DNA of 64,000 nt, taken from assembly GCF_023284005.1 (NCBI RefSeq), contig NZ_JAKIKS010000013.1:1-64000 (forward strand), read 5' to 3'. The stretch comes from Shewanella surugensis (GTDB taxonomy: Bacteria > Pseudomonadota > Gammaproteobacteria > Enterobacterales > Shewanellaceae). The position numbers were made by a program, and so were the translations under genes. This document shows, piece after piece, positions 26,318-35,334 of this stretch (within the stretch, counting starts at the first letter, position 1; the number at the start of each line of letters is the position of its first letter). Under the pieces are notes generated by a model. It made no database searches. It saw nothing but the letters and a program-made list of their open reading frames with translations, and was not told where the DNA came from.

Positions 26318-27094
26318 ATGACGTTTAAATGGATTGCACTGACTGTGGGGGTTTCTCTAACTGCATTCTCCCCTTCATTGTTGGCGGCAGAGTCGACAGC
26401 AGATGATAGCAAAGAAGTGACGGTAACCTATGATGATCCACGTGATCCCATTGAAGGTTTTAACCGAGTCATGTGGGATTTTAATTATCTTTATTTAGAT
26501 CGGTATATTTATCGTCCCATTGTCCATGGATATCAAGATTATGTACCTCGTCCTGTAAGAACAAGTGTTTATAACATAGTCCTTAATTTAGATGAGCCCA
26601 GTAGTGTAGTGAATAATACCCTACAGGGGAAATGGATGTGGGCAGCGAATGCGGCGGGTCGCTTTACAGTGAATTCTACTTTAGGCATTTTTGGTATTTT
26701 TGATGTCGCAGAGCAAATGGGAATGCCAAGGAAGCAAGATTCTTTGAGTGAAGTTATGGGCTACTATGGCGTGCCAGATGGACCTTATTTCATGGCGCCT
26801 TTTCTTGGTCCCTATATTACTCGAGAAATCGCATTTGATTGGGTAGATAGTCTATACTTTCCAATGACAGAGTTTACCATTTGGCAAAAGTTCTTAAAGT
26901 GGGGTATTGAAGGGATGAGTAAACGAACGGCTGTTATTGATCAAGAAAGATTGGTTGATAATGCACTCGACCCTTATACATTTGTGAAAGATGCTTATTT
27001 TCAATATGTCGATTACAAGGTTTATGATGGTGATGTACCACAAAAAACCAATGATGATGAGTTACTTGATGATTATATGCAGGAGCTGGATTAA
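26318..27094 (+). CDS. mlaA: Phospholipid retrograde-transport protein MlaA/VacJ
   Basis: Outer-membrane component that removes misplaced phospholipids from the outer leaflet and hands them to MlaC. 258 residues: signal peptide (about 1-23), then DPRDPIEGFNRVMWDFNYLYLD, LDEPSSVVNNTLQGK, AAGRFTVNSTLGIFGIFDVA and GVPDGPYFMAPFLGP, all family signatures. Unlike E. coli MlaA, the signal sequence ends SLLAAES with no cysteine, so it should be cleaved by signal peptidase I rather than lipidated. The acidic C terminus ends in DDELLDDYMQELD. The other mla genes are not in the window. Confidence 0.92.
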   Translation: MTFKWIALTVGVSLTAFSPSLLAAESTADDSKEVTVTYDDPRDPIEGFNRVMWDFNYLYLDRYIYRPIVHGYQDYVPRPVRTSVYNIVLNLDEPSSVVNNTLQGKWMWAANAAGRFTVNSTLGIFGIFDVAEQMGMPRKQDSLSEVMGYYGVPDGPYFMAPFLGPYITREIAFDWVDSLYFPMTEFTIWQKFLKWGIEGMSKRTAVIDQERLVDNALDPYTFVKDAYFQYVDYKVYDGDVPQKTNDDELLDDYMQELD

Positions 27095-27208
27095 TTGCCC
27101 GAGCATGGGGTTGAATATCTCTAACGTCTTCGTGAGTCATTTGCTTACATTCAAGGAACGAGTGATATTTTATTCAGGAAATCATGATTTGCGTCGCAGT
27201 AACTAAAT

Positions 27209-27239
27209 ACCCATGGTAATGATCGAATTTATCATGGGT
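27209..27239. other. Hairpin before the RssB-like gene
   Basis: ACCCATGGT (27209-27217) can pair with ATCATGGGT (27231-27239), nine pairs including one G-U, loop 13 nt. No T-tract follows. It ends 14 nt before the start codon of the next gene, so it might affect translation of that gene. Confidence 0.4.
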
Positions 27240-27253
27240 GTTGAGGAGTCTCT

Positions 27254-28360
27254 ATGACGCTAAAAAATTTATCGATTTTATTTGTTGAAGACGATCCCGT
27301 TTTTCGGCATTTAGTCACTTCTTTTCTTGAGGCTCGTGGTGCTCAAGTGTTTGAAGCAAAAGATGGTGAAGCAGGACTCTCTTATTTAGAGCAATATCGC
27401 TTTGATATGATTATTGCGGATTTGAGCATGCCTAATTTAGGTGGTTTAGAAATGTTAAAGCGCATCTCTAAAGGCTATCCTAAAGTGCCCTCTATTGTGA
27501 TGTCGGGCAGTCCGGTGATGTCTGATGTACTCGATGCCTTAAGGCATGGTGCTTCAGATTATTTAGTCAAGCCCATTTCAGACTTATATTTAATTGAAAA
27601 TGCGATTCATGAGTGTCTTAATACCGATGTCGAGGTGTCCTTTCAGCTCGACAATGCGGAAGATCTTTCATATTTAGAGCTACAGCAGCATTTACATTTA
27701 TTAGAACAAGACAAACAAGCCGCTAAGAGTGTACAGCAACAATTACTACCCCCTTCTCCGGTACGTTATCAGCATGGGCTGATTGAATACAGCCTCTTCA
27801 ATAATTCACCGCTCAGCGCGCATTTCATTGATACAGCAATGGTTGATGATAAACATATCATGATTTACATGGCTCAATTCCATCCTCAGGACAATCGAGT
27901 CGCTTTTGCGAGTGTGTTACTGAAGAGTTTTGTGAATTTTAAGCTTAAGCGTTTTCGAAATCAGCTATCCGATACGTTGATTAAACCTCAAGATATGTTG
28001 GTGTATCTCAATGAGCGTATGAGTCAGTCTGGCTTAGATATTTATGTGGATATGGCGTATATCATAGTGACATTGGCTGATAGACGTGCCTCTATTGCAC
28101 AGGCTGGTAGTGCGTTAAGGTGTTATTTACGCAACGATGAAGGACTCACGCCGATTGCTTTGCCTGAGACGTTACAGCTTGGGGTGCTCAATTGGGGCCA
28201 ACCGAGTGTACATGAGCGCTTTTTACAGGGAAATGAACGTTTATGTATTGCTACCCATGCGCCTGAGCATAGAGAGCGTTTGCTTAACGATGAGTTTCAT
28301 GGCTTGATGTTTGATGATACGATTTTGCAAGGGGGCTATATTCAGTTGGGATTAAAATAA
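27254..28360 (+). CDS. rssB: Response regulator with PP2C-like output, RssB family
   Basis: 368 residues: receiver domain with acid pocket VEDD and phospho-acceptor Asp56 (IIADLSMPN), a signalling helix (about 135-160), then a domain resembling a degenerate PP2C/SpoIIE phosphatase (about 165-365). In E. coli RssB this layout is the adaptor delivering sigma-S to ClpXP. The output domain here keeps blocks such as FASVLLKSFVNFKLKRF and YVDMAYIIVTLADRRASIAQ but lacks clear metal-binding aspartate motifs, as in RssB. The assignment is by architecture; another RssB-like regulator is possible. GAGGAG is the ribosome site. Confidence 0.75.
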   Translation: MTLKNLSILFVEDDPVFRHLVTSFLEARGAQVFEAKDGEAGLSYLEQYRFDMIIADLSMPNLGGLEMLKRISKGYPKVPSIVMSGSPVMSDVLDALRHGASDYLVKPISDLYLIENAIHECLNTDVEVSFQLDNAEDLSYLELQQHLHLLEQDKQAAKSVQQQLLPPSPVRYQHGLIEYSLFNNSPLSAHFIDTAMVDDKHIMIYMAQFHPQDNRVAFASVLLKSFVNFKLKRFRNQLSDTLIKPQDMLVYLNERMSQSGLDIYVDMAYIIVTLADRRASIAQAGSALRCYLRNDEGLTPIALPETLQLGVLNWGQPSVHERFLQGNERLCIATHAPEHRERLLNDEFHGLMFDDTILQGGYIQLGLK

Positions 28361-28385
28361 CGTTTATATTTGATCAATAAAGAAG

Positions 28386-28415
28386 AAAAAACGCCTCAAT
28401 GTTGAGGCGTTTTTT
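28386..28415. terminator. Bidirectional terminator between convergent genes
   Basis: AAAAAACGCCTCAA / TTGAGGCGTTTTTT forms a 14-bp stem (28386-28399 with 28402-28415) around a 2-nt centre, with an A-tract on the left and a T-tract on the right. It serves the RssB-like gene on the plus strand and the POT transporter on the minus strand. Confidence 0.93.
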
Positions 28416-28432
28416 ATTGGAAGAGATAAATA

Positions 28433-29935
28433 TTAAGGTTTTATGGCTTCATGTTCAGCGGTCACTGCCATTTCTTCAGCTAAATGCTCAGCTTCACCTA
28501 CGGGATGTCCTTCGGCGCCGTGCATCCAGTCAACTAATTTATCAGCCATTAAATAGAGGATAATGGCCGAGATAGCAGCCGTAATACCTATCCCCGCAAA
28601 GATTGACATGGCATTTTCAAGCTGCTCTTCTTTAGGGCCACCATGGCCGATGAAAGAGCCCACGATCCCCGCGAGAATATTGGCGACAAAAATAAATGAC
28701 ATCCATACTCCCATCATTAACGAAACAATGCGTAGTGGAGCCAGCTTAGTGACCATTGACAGGCCAATAGGCGATAAACACAGCTCTCCCATGGTATGGA
28801 AGAAATAAGCGCCGACTAACCACCACATGCTTGATTTAACCGTGGCATCGCCACCCATTTGCATGACGGCACCAATCATAAATAAGAAGCCTATTCCTAA
28901 GAAAATCAGTGCTAATGCAAATTTAATGGGCGAGTTGGGCTCATTTTTACCTAAGCGTACCCAAATCGATGCAATGACAGGTGCAAAAACAACGATGAAA
29001 ATTGCATTTAAGGATTGAAAGTATGTGGTGGGGATTTCGAAACTACCGACAAAACGATCGGTAAACTCATTGGTAAACAGGTTCATTAGGCCGCCAGCTT
29101 GCTCAAAACCAGCCCAGAAAACAATCGTAAATAAGCCCATGATCATTATAACTTTAATGCGATCACGCTCAACTTTAGTTAAGGGCTCTTTGCTTGTATT
29201 ACCATTTTCTTTGGCTCTTTGTTGCTCAAGTTTAGCAGCTGGAATGGTACCTATATTACCCAGCAGTTTTTGCGCAAACAAAAATTGGATGATTAACGAA
29301 ATAATCATACCAATACCGGCGAAAAAGAAGCCAGCTTGGTAATTATTAATAAAGCCAGTTTCTCCTTCAATAGAAACAGTGTAACCAAAGTGAGTATAAG
29401 CCCAAGCAACAATAAAGCCGGATAAAGCCGCGCCTAAGTTGATCCCCATGTAAAAAATGGTAAAGGCACCATCACGGCGATGATCGCCTTCTTCATAGAG
29501 ATCGCCGACCATGGTTGAAATATTGGGTTTAAATAAACCATTACCGATAATTATGGCAGCAAGACCCACGTATAATGTTGTGAGTTCTAGTCCTTGAGAC
29601 CAAGTATGAGGGGCTGCCAGAATAAATTGGCCTATGGCCATAAAGGCGCCACCTATGTAAATGGCTTTACGTTGACCTAATACTGTGTCCGCTAACCAAC
29701 CACCGATCAACGGTGTTAAGTAAACTAGACCCGTAAAATAGCCATATAGGGATAGTGCATCGACTGCATTCCAGCCTAACCCCCCTCCTTCATCTTGTAC
29801 TTTATCAACCAGATACAGCACTAAAATAGCGCGCATGGCATAGTAACTAAACCGTTCCCATAATTCTGTTGTAAACAATAAGAACAAGCCTTTTGGATGC
29901 CCAAATATTGTTCCTTGAGACTTTACTCCGCTCAT
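28433..29935 (-). CDS. Proton-dependent oligopeptide transporter (POT/PTR2 family)
   Basis: Inner-membrane symporter for di- and tripeptides. 500 residues, about 14 membrane segments. Family signatures are FFTELWERFSYY-like (LFTTELWERFSYYAMRAIL, with the ExxER proton-coupling motif), the GGWLADTVLGQRKAIYIG loop, and FYMGINLGAALSGFI (PTR2 signature). ATG 29935 is preferred: AAGGTGGGG lies just upstream, whereas a GTG at 29947 overlaps it. The tail is acidic and His/Glu-rich. Single gene; convergent with the RssB-like gene. Substrate range cannot be read from sequence. Confidence 0.92.
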   Translation of the reverse strand: MSGVKSQGTIFGHPKGLFLLFTTELWERFSYYAMRAILVLYLVDKVQDEGGGLGWNAVDALSLYGYFTGLVYLTPLIGGWLADTVLGQRKAIYIGGAFMAIGQFILAAPHTWSQGLELTTLYVGLAAIIIGNGLFKPNISTMVGDLYEEGDHRRDGAFTIFYMGINLGAALSGFIVAWAYTHFGYTVSIEGETGFINNYQAGFFFAGIGMIISLIIQFLFAQKLLGNIGTIPAAKLEQQRAKENGNTSKEPLTKVERDRIKVIMIMGLFTIVFWAGFEQAGGLMNLFTNEFTDRFVGSFEIPTTYFQSLNAIFIVVFAPVIASIWVRLGKNEPNSPIKFALALIFLGIGFLFMIGAVMQMGGDATVKSSMWWLVGAYFFHTMGELCLSPIGLSMVTKLAPLRIVSLMMGVWMSFIFVANILAGIVGSFIGHGGPKEEQLENAMSIFAGIGITAAISAIILYLMADKLVDWMHGAEGHPVGEAEHLAEEMAVTAEHEAIKP

Positions 29936-30476
29936 GTAGATCCCCACCTTCAGCTGATGATTTTCAGTATCGCGACTGACAATACGAAAAATCTGTTATA
30001 TGCATGAATGCTATTAATGACAGATATGCTATGTTGTTGAAATTATGAGTGCATAGCTGAATATTTGTTTTTATGTTTATAAAATGTTTGTAAAATAGCA
30101 CTAAAGATAGTGCTTAATGCTACAAAGCCAACAATATATACCCTTTAAATAGGACTAAAGTCAATGGTAGCGGTGTGTTTGTTGATTATCTGAGCAAAAA
30201 GAGTTTGTTGAACAACTTGTTTCTCACACAGTGATCATGTTAGTAATGTTTATACTTTTTTTACATTCGCTTAAGTCGATATGAAATGGCTTTTATTAAA
30301 AGCAAGGAGATAAATGAGTACGGGTAAGTTTTTATTATTGTTCAATAATCGACCTGTTGGTGTGCATGGCTAGCGTTTTCAATCAAACTGATTATTTTTT
30401 TTTTGAGAGTTTGCTATGATGCGCCTATGAGGCTGTAGTGAGATCAATTTTGTTAATAAGGAATTAAGAATATAAC
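29936..30476. other. Divergent intergenic region between the POT gene and rfaH
   Basis: About 540 bp, AT-rich. A small hairpin (AGCACTA / TAGTGCT, about 30098-30113) and a TATGAT hexamer near 30414, a possible rfaH -10, are the only marks I can see. No gene is recognised. Confidence 0.4.
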
Positions 30477-31004
30477 ATGAAGGCTTGGTATCTTTTGTAT
30501 TGTAAGTCACGAGGTGAGGTGAGGGCACAGCAAAATTTGGCGATGCAGAATATTGAAACTTATCTGCCTACGTTGTCAAAAAAGGTGACACTGAAAGGTG
30601 AATCAACGATAAAAAGAACGCATTTGTTTCCAAGTTATGTTTTCATTTATTTTGATCCTTTAGAAACCAGTGTGAGCCGAATACATTCAACCCGAGGGGT
30701 TGTCCGTATTGTGGGTTGCAAAGAGGTGATGACACCGATCCATGAGAGTATTATTAAGGCTATTCGTCAAAGGGAAGCTAACTTATTAGCGGCTATTAAC
30801 AATAAAAAGATTGCAACAGAAACATTGGAAGATAAGTTTACCGCAGGCGATAAAGTGCGGTTTACTCAAGGACCTTTTGTTGATTTAGAAGGCATTTTTT
30901 CTGAAAAAAGCGGTGATAAACGGTGTCATATTTTATTTGAGTTGATGGGGCAGCAGCAACTAATCATTGTAAACTCAGAGTCCCTTGAACCTGTTTTATC
31001 TTAA
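30477..31004 (+). CDS. rfaH: Transcription antiterminator RfaH
   Basis: NusG paralogue that binds paused RNA polymerase at ops elements and suppresses termination in long operons for surface polysaccharides and similar products. 175 residues: NGN domain (about 1-100) with MKAWYLLYCKSRGEVRAQQNL, NIETYLPTL and HLFPSYVFIYFDP, then a C-terminal KOW/fold-switching domain (about 115-175) with FTAGDKVRFTQGPFVDLEGIF. AAGGAA lies upstream of the ATG. A perfect ops sequence stands before the wza operon at 48,308, a very likely target. It is a single gene with long spacers on both sides. Confidence 0.95.
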   Translation: MKAWYLLYCKSRGEVRAQQNLAMQNIETYLPTLSKKVTLKGESTIKRTHLFPSYVFIYFDPLETSVSRIHSTRGVVRIVGCKEVMTPIHESIIKAIRQREANLLAAINNKKIATETLEDKFTAGDKVRFTQGPFVDLEGIFSEKSGDKRCHILFELMGQQQLIIVNSESLEPVLS

Positions 31005-31173
31005 CCTTTTTAGCCCGTGATCCTGCTCGCTTGAATAAGTTTATTAATCATCACGCAATGGTTTAACGCTGTGATGATTAATTTTATTTTTTATCATCTT
31101 TTTAATCAAAATTTTCCTATTTTTAACGATTGAGTTGATAGTTGTGATATCGATTTGTCTTTATGCCCGATTC

Positions 31174-31196
31174 CGTTACCCTATAATGTAGATATA
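31174..31196 (+). promoter_or_regulatory. Repeat block 1 with TATAAT, upstream of the Kef-type gene
   Basis: A 23-bp sequence containing CCCTATAATGTAGATATA, repeated exactly at 31271-31293. Similarity extends about 20 bp further (CAAAT-CG---TGT). The TATAAT (31182-31187) would make a good -10; the -35 is not clear. Confidence 0.55.
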
Positions 31197-31270
31197 CTCA
31201 AATCCGGCTTGTGGTATGTTACTTATTTGAATGGAATTATACTCAGTTTGAATGTTTCTGCCTGAGTTTT

Positions 31271-31293
31271 CGTTACCCTATAATGTAGATATA
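31271..31293 (+). promoter_or_regulatory. Repeat block 2 with TATAAT, upstream of the Kef-type gene
   Basis: Second exact copy of the 23-bp block, 97 bp after the first and about 95 bp before the start codon. It also contains TATAAT, with TTTCTG 18 bp upstream as a possible -35. Together the two look like a duplicated promoter or regulator site. Confidence 0.55.
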
Positions 31294-31385
31294 TCCAAAT
31301 TCGTATTGTTTTATTGGTAGTCATTGAATGTAAATTGAGTATGACTCGTTTTGATTGATATTTATTCTAGGAGCATTAACCTTCT

Positions 31386-33335
31386 ATGAACCACGGCTTA
31401 TTAATTCAAATCCTTTTTATGCTTGTCATTGCCATTATTTCAATTGCAATGTTAAGGCGAGCAGGACTTCCCGCGATACTGGCTTATTTGTTGACGGGAG
31501 TGATCAGTGGACCGAGTGGATTTAATTGGTTTAGCCAGCAGGAAATTCATTCTGTTGCCGAGTTGGGCATCGTACTGCTTATGTTTAGCTTAGGGCTTGA
31601 GTTTTCCTTGCCTCGATTATGGGCGATGCGAAGAAAGGTATTTGGATTAGGCACCGCGCAGCTTGTTGTCACCGTTGGACTCGCAATGTTGGCCTCTTTG
31701 TTATGTGGTTTAAACCCCGTTGAGTCATTGGTTGTTGGCGCCGCGATTGCGCTGTCGTCTACCGCCATCGTGTTGAAATTATTGAACGATCAAGGTTGGA
31801 TACGTCGTCGACATGGTGAATTGTCGGTGAGTGTGTTGCTCTTTCAAGATATTGCGGTTGTGCCTTTGCTTATTTTGCTTCCTCTACTTGCCGAAAATCA
31901 GCAGACATTTGTTTGGTTTGATATTGGTATGAGTTTACTCGAGGGCTTAGGGGCATTTGTTGCGCTTGTTGTGGTAGGAAAGTGGACCTTACCTAAGTTA
32001 TTCGATGAGGTCGCAAGAGCACGCTCTAACGAACTGTTTGTGTTATCAACTTTAGTGGTTTCATTGGTGACGGGGGCGATAACGCAATGGGTGGGGTTAT
32101 CCATGGCGCTGGGCGCTTTTATTGCTGGGATCTTATTAGGAGAAAGCCAGTATAAAAGACAGTTGGAAGCTGATATTCGTCCCTTTAGAGATTTATTAAT
32201 GGGCTTATTTTTTATTTCGATTGGTATGTTACTCGATTTTCAAATCGTAATGAATTACTGGTGGCAAATACTGCTATTACTTGTCGCTATTATGTTTGGT
32301 AAAAGCGCTATTATTTTTGTCTTACTCAGGTGGACAAAAGAATCATTCAGGATTTCATTGTCAACGGCCATTACCTTAGCACAAGTGGGTGAATTTAGTT
32401 TTGTTATATTGTCACTTGGGGTGAGCTATCAATTGATCGATAGCCGTACCAGTACAATTTTAGTGATGGTCGCGGTATTATCAATGGCATTGGCACCTTG
32501 GTTAGTGAGGAACAGTGTGGATATTGCCCGCCGGCTGCAAGGGATTAAAACTCTGGCTGATACAGTTGATTCGATTAAAGTGGTGCCAAGTGCTTCTGGT
32601 GAATTGGTGCTGATTTTAGGTTATGGACGGGTCGGTCAGACTATCGCACGCTTTATGAAGGTCGAAGCTATTCCTTATTTAGTTTTAGACTTAGATCCTA
32701 AGCGAGTCGCAGAAGCAAGAGCGGCAGGTGAGCCAGTGTATTTTGGTGATGGTTCCCAGCGCAGTATTTTAAAACAAGCAAAAATTCGTGAAGCAAAATT
32801 AGTCGTGATCACTTTTGGAAGTCGAAAAGTGTTAGAAGATGTATTGTCGTTATGTCGTCAGTTGAGCGTAGATGCAAAAATTTTAGTACGCACTCGCGAT
32901 GATATTGATATGGAAGAATTAGAACTGGCAGGCGCAAGCCAAGTTATTTCTGAAACATTAGAAGGTAGCTTAATGTTAGTTTCTCAGGTGCTTTATCAGT
33001 CAGGCGTACCCTTGAGTCGTATTTTAAAGCGTCTTGAATTTGAAAGGCGTCATCATTATCGCTACTTGCATGGCTTTTTTTCTGGGGCCAATACTGATTT
33101 TACTTTAGAAAGGCTACATGCTCTGGCATTACCTCAAGAGGCCTACGCTGTGGGGAAAACATTAGAAATGATCCCTTGGCAAAAATTGAGAGTTGAATTG
33201 AGAGCGGTACGACGCGCAGGTGCAGAAGTGGAATCCCCTCCGCTTGATTGGGAATGTAAAGCAGGTGATATTATTATTTTATTAGGCAAACCGAGACGTA
33301 TTGAACGTGCAGAAACGTGGTTGTTGAAAGGGTAA
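31386..33335 (+). CDS. Kef-type monovalent cation:proton antiporter (CPA2) with RCK domain
   Basis: 649 residues. The N-terminal part (about 1-380) has 12-13 membrane segments of the Na_H_Exchanger family (RAGLPAILAYLLTGVISGP, LGIVLLMFSLGLEFS, ALSSTAIVLKLL, LFQDIAVVPLLIL). The C-terminal part (about 405-530) is a TrkA-N/RCK nucleotide-binding domain (LILGYGRVGQTIARF, FGDGSQRSIL), followed by a TrkA-C domain (about 560-649). In E. coli KefB/KefC this gives potassium efflux gated by glutathione adducts; the gating here is unproven. The ATG at 31386 has AGGAGC about 10 nt upstream. Confidence 0.9.
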   Translation: MNHGLLIQILFMLVIAIISIAMLRRAGLPAILAYLLTGVISGPSGFNWFSQQEIHSVAELGIVLLMFSLGLEFSLPRLWAMRRKVFGLGTAQLVVTVGLAMLASLLCGLNPVESLVVGAAIALSSTAIVLKLLNDQGWIRRRHGELSVSVLLFQDIAVVPLLILLPLLAENQQTFVWFDIGMSLLEGLGAFVALVVVGKWTLPKLFDEVARARSNELFVLSTLVVSLVTGAITQWVGLSMALGAFIAGILLGESQYKRQLEADIRPFRDLLMGLFFISIGMLLDFQIVMNYWWQILLLLVAIMFGKSAIIFVLLRWTKESFRISLSTAITLAQVGEFSFVILSLGVSYQLIDSRTSTILVMVAVLSMALAPWLVRNSVDIARRLQGIKTLADTVDSIKVVPSASGELVLILGYGRVGQTIARFMKVEAIPYLVLDLDPKRVAEARAAGEPVYFGDGSQRSILKQAKIREAKLVVITFGSRKVLEDVLSLCRQLSVDAKILVRTRDDIDMEELELAGASQVISETLEGSLMLVSQVLYQSGVPLSRILKRLEFERRHHYRYLHGFFSGANTDFTLERLHALALPQEAYAVGKTLEMIPWQKLRVELRAVRRAGAEVESPPLDWECKAGDIIILLGKPRRIERAETWLLKG

Positions 33336-33423
33336 AAGAAGCTTGTTTAGGGGGATTTATTTTAATTTTTGTATATTAAATGTTAACCTTGCAACATTAT
33401 GGATATCAGAGACAGGGAATGAC

Positions 33424-35262
33424 ATGGTTAAAAGAATGTTGAGGCGTTTAAGTCTTGCGTTATTGGCTTTAAGCTTATTATTAGGGGCTTTTGTTACGCA
33501 TGAATGGTTTGCTCAAAAACCTTTTATGTTTCGAGTTTTTTTAGATAGAAGCCTACTAAAGGTAGTGTTAAAAAGTCCAGAGACCTTAACCTCTTTAGGT
33601 TTTCTCGAGTCTATGGGGTTTACCGCGCATAATGGCGAGCTCAATAATGATAGTCCAGAAGAAATGGATGTGTTATTGGCACAACTGGATGATCTGAAGG
33701 CAACGTTATTAAGCTATGATGATGCTTATTTAGATGAAAACGAGCAGCTATCGAAAGACATTTCTCTTTATTTACTCGACTTTATTATCGCGAGTAAAGC
33801 ATATCGATATCATAACTATCCTGTTAATCAATTGTTTGGCGTACAGAATGACTATCCGAGCTTTATGGCATCTACTCATCAAATACACGATGTTGAAGGG
33901 GCTGAGTATTATTTATCTCGCTTAGAGAAAGTCAAAGTGAAGTTTGCTCAGAATCTTGAAGGGCTTAAAATTCGTGAACAAAAAGGGATTATTCCGCCAA
34001 AGTTTGTGATTGAACGTGTGTTGACTGAAATGAATGCTTTTATAGACACGCCTGTGACTGAAAATATTCTTTATACTGAGCTGGTTGATAAAATCGATAG
34101 CGTGACCGATTTTCCTTTGCAGGATAAAGAGCGGATCCTACTCACGGCGAGAGTGCATATTCAAGACAGTGTTTACCCTGCTTACAATTTGTTTATTCAT
34201 TACTTTAGCATTCTTCAAAGTAAGGCTGTAGATGATGCTGGTTTTTGGCATCTACCGAATGGGGATAAAGCCTATCAACAGGCATTAAAATTTTTCACGA
34301 CAACAGACTTAACGGCTGAAGAAATTCATCAATTGGGATTGGCTGAGGTTGCAAGGATCCAAACTGAAATAGTGTCGATATTAGAGACTCAAGGTTATGA
34401 TGTGTCAGAAGGTTTCACTCAAGGCATGGCTGCATTGTCCAATGAACCTGCATTTTACTATGAAGATAGTGACGCTGGCCGAGCGCAAATTTTACAAGAT
34501 TACGACAAAATACTGGCAGAAATTAATCAGGGAATAGGTAAAGCCTTTATGGTTAAACCAAAAGCCTTATTAGAAGTGGTACGTATACCTGAGTTTAAAG
34601 AGAAAACGGCGCCAGGTGCATATTATCAGCAACCAGCCATTGATGGCAGTCGTCCTGGGCGTTTCTTCGCCAATCTTTATGATATTAAAGCCACGCCAAA
34701 GTACAGTATGAGAACATTGGCTTACCATGAAGGTGTGCCGGGACATCATTTTCAGCTTTCGGTGGCAATGGAACTGGAGAGTATGCCTTTTATTCGAAAG
34801 ATGGCGCCTTTTGTCGCTTACGCTGAAGGTTGGGCATTGTATTCAGAGCAAGTGGCGTGGGAGCTTGGATATCAAGCGGATCCTTTTGATAATATTGGTC
34901 GCTTGCAAGCAGAGCTTTTTAGGGCTGTACGTCTAGTGGTCGACACTGGGATCCATTATAAACGTTGGACACGAGAAGCGGCGATTGAGTATATGTTAGT
35001 GAATACTGGCATGCCGGAAACGGATGTCGTTGCAGAAATTGAGCGTTACATTGTGATGCCTGGGCAGGCGACGGCCTATAAAATTGGCATGATGAAAATT
35101 CTATCCTTAAGAGAAAAAGCCAAGTTAGATCTGGGTGAAAAATTCGATCTTCGTGAGTTTCATGATGTGATATTAAAAAATGGGGCTATGCCATTAACGA
35201 TCTTAGAGCGAGTAGTTGATAATTATATTGCGGCTCGGTCGCTCGAGAACGATAGATTGTAG
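33424..35262 (+). CDS. DUF885 family metallopeptidase-like protein
   Basis: 612 residues, membrane-anchored or exported: a hydrophobic N-terminal segment (about 8-25, LSLALLALSLLLGAFV) precedes the domain. The zinc-type motif is YHEGVPGHHFQL (HExxxxHH variant of this family), with a downstream YAEGWALYSEQ glutamate as third ligand. This gluzincin-like family is widespread, and few members have known substrates. ATG 33424 is chosen over an upstream TTG at 33343 because the signal sequence begins there and CAGGGAATG lies just before. The gene follows the Kef-type gene with 88 bp between them. Confidence 0.85.
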   Translation: MVKRMLRRLSLALLALSLLLGAFVTHEWFAQKPFMFRVFLDRSLLKVVLKSPETLTSLGFLESMGFTAHNGELNNDSPEEMDVLLAQLDDLKATLLSYDDAYLDENEQLSKDISLYLLDFIIASKAYRYHNYPVNQLFGVQNDYPSFMASTHQIHDVEGAEYYLSRLEKVKVKFAQNLEGLKIREQKGIIPPKFVIERVLTEMNAFIDTPVTENILYTELVDKIDSVTDFPLQDKERILLTARVHIQDSVYPAYNLFIHYFSILQSKAVDDAGFWHLPNGDKAYQQALKFFTTTDLTAEEIHQLGLAEVARIQTEIVSILETQGYDVSEGFTQGMAALSNEPAFYYEDSDAGRAQILQDYDKILAEINQGIGKAFMVKPKALLEVVRIPEFKEKTAPGAYYQQPAIDGSRPGRFFANLYDIKATPKYSMRTLAYHEGVPGHHFQLSVAMELESMPFIRKMAPFVAYAEGWALYSEQVAWELGYQADPFDNIGRLQAELFRAVRLVVDTGIHYKRWTREAAIEYMLVNTGMPETDVVAEIERYIVMPGQATAYKIGMMKILSLREKAKLDLGEKFDLREFHDVILKNGAMPLTILERVVDNYIAARSLENDRL

Positions 35263-35334
35263 AGAAGTGAGCTAAGAGGTTAATGAAAGCTAATATGCCG
35301 GTATTGGTGCCGTTTTCTTTCTCGGGGTTTGAGC

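Noticed and set aside
26152..26412. Minus-strand open frame of 86 codons at the mlaA start
   Set aside because: It overlaps the conserved mlaA signal peptide on the other strand and has no family resemblance.
31174..31293. CRISPR array
   Set aside because: Only two repeat units occur, they contain TATAAT, and no cas gene is present.
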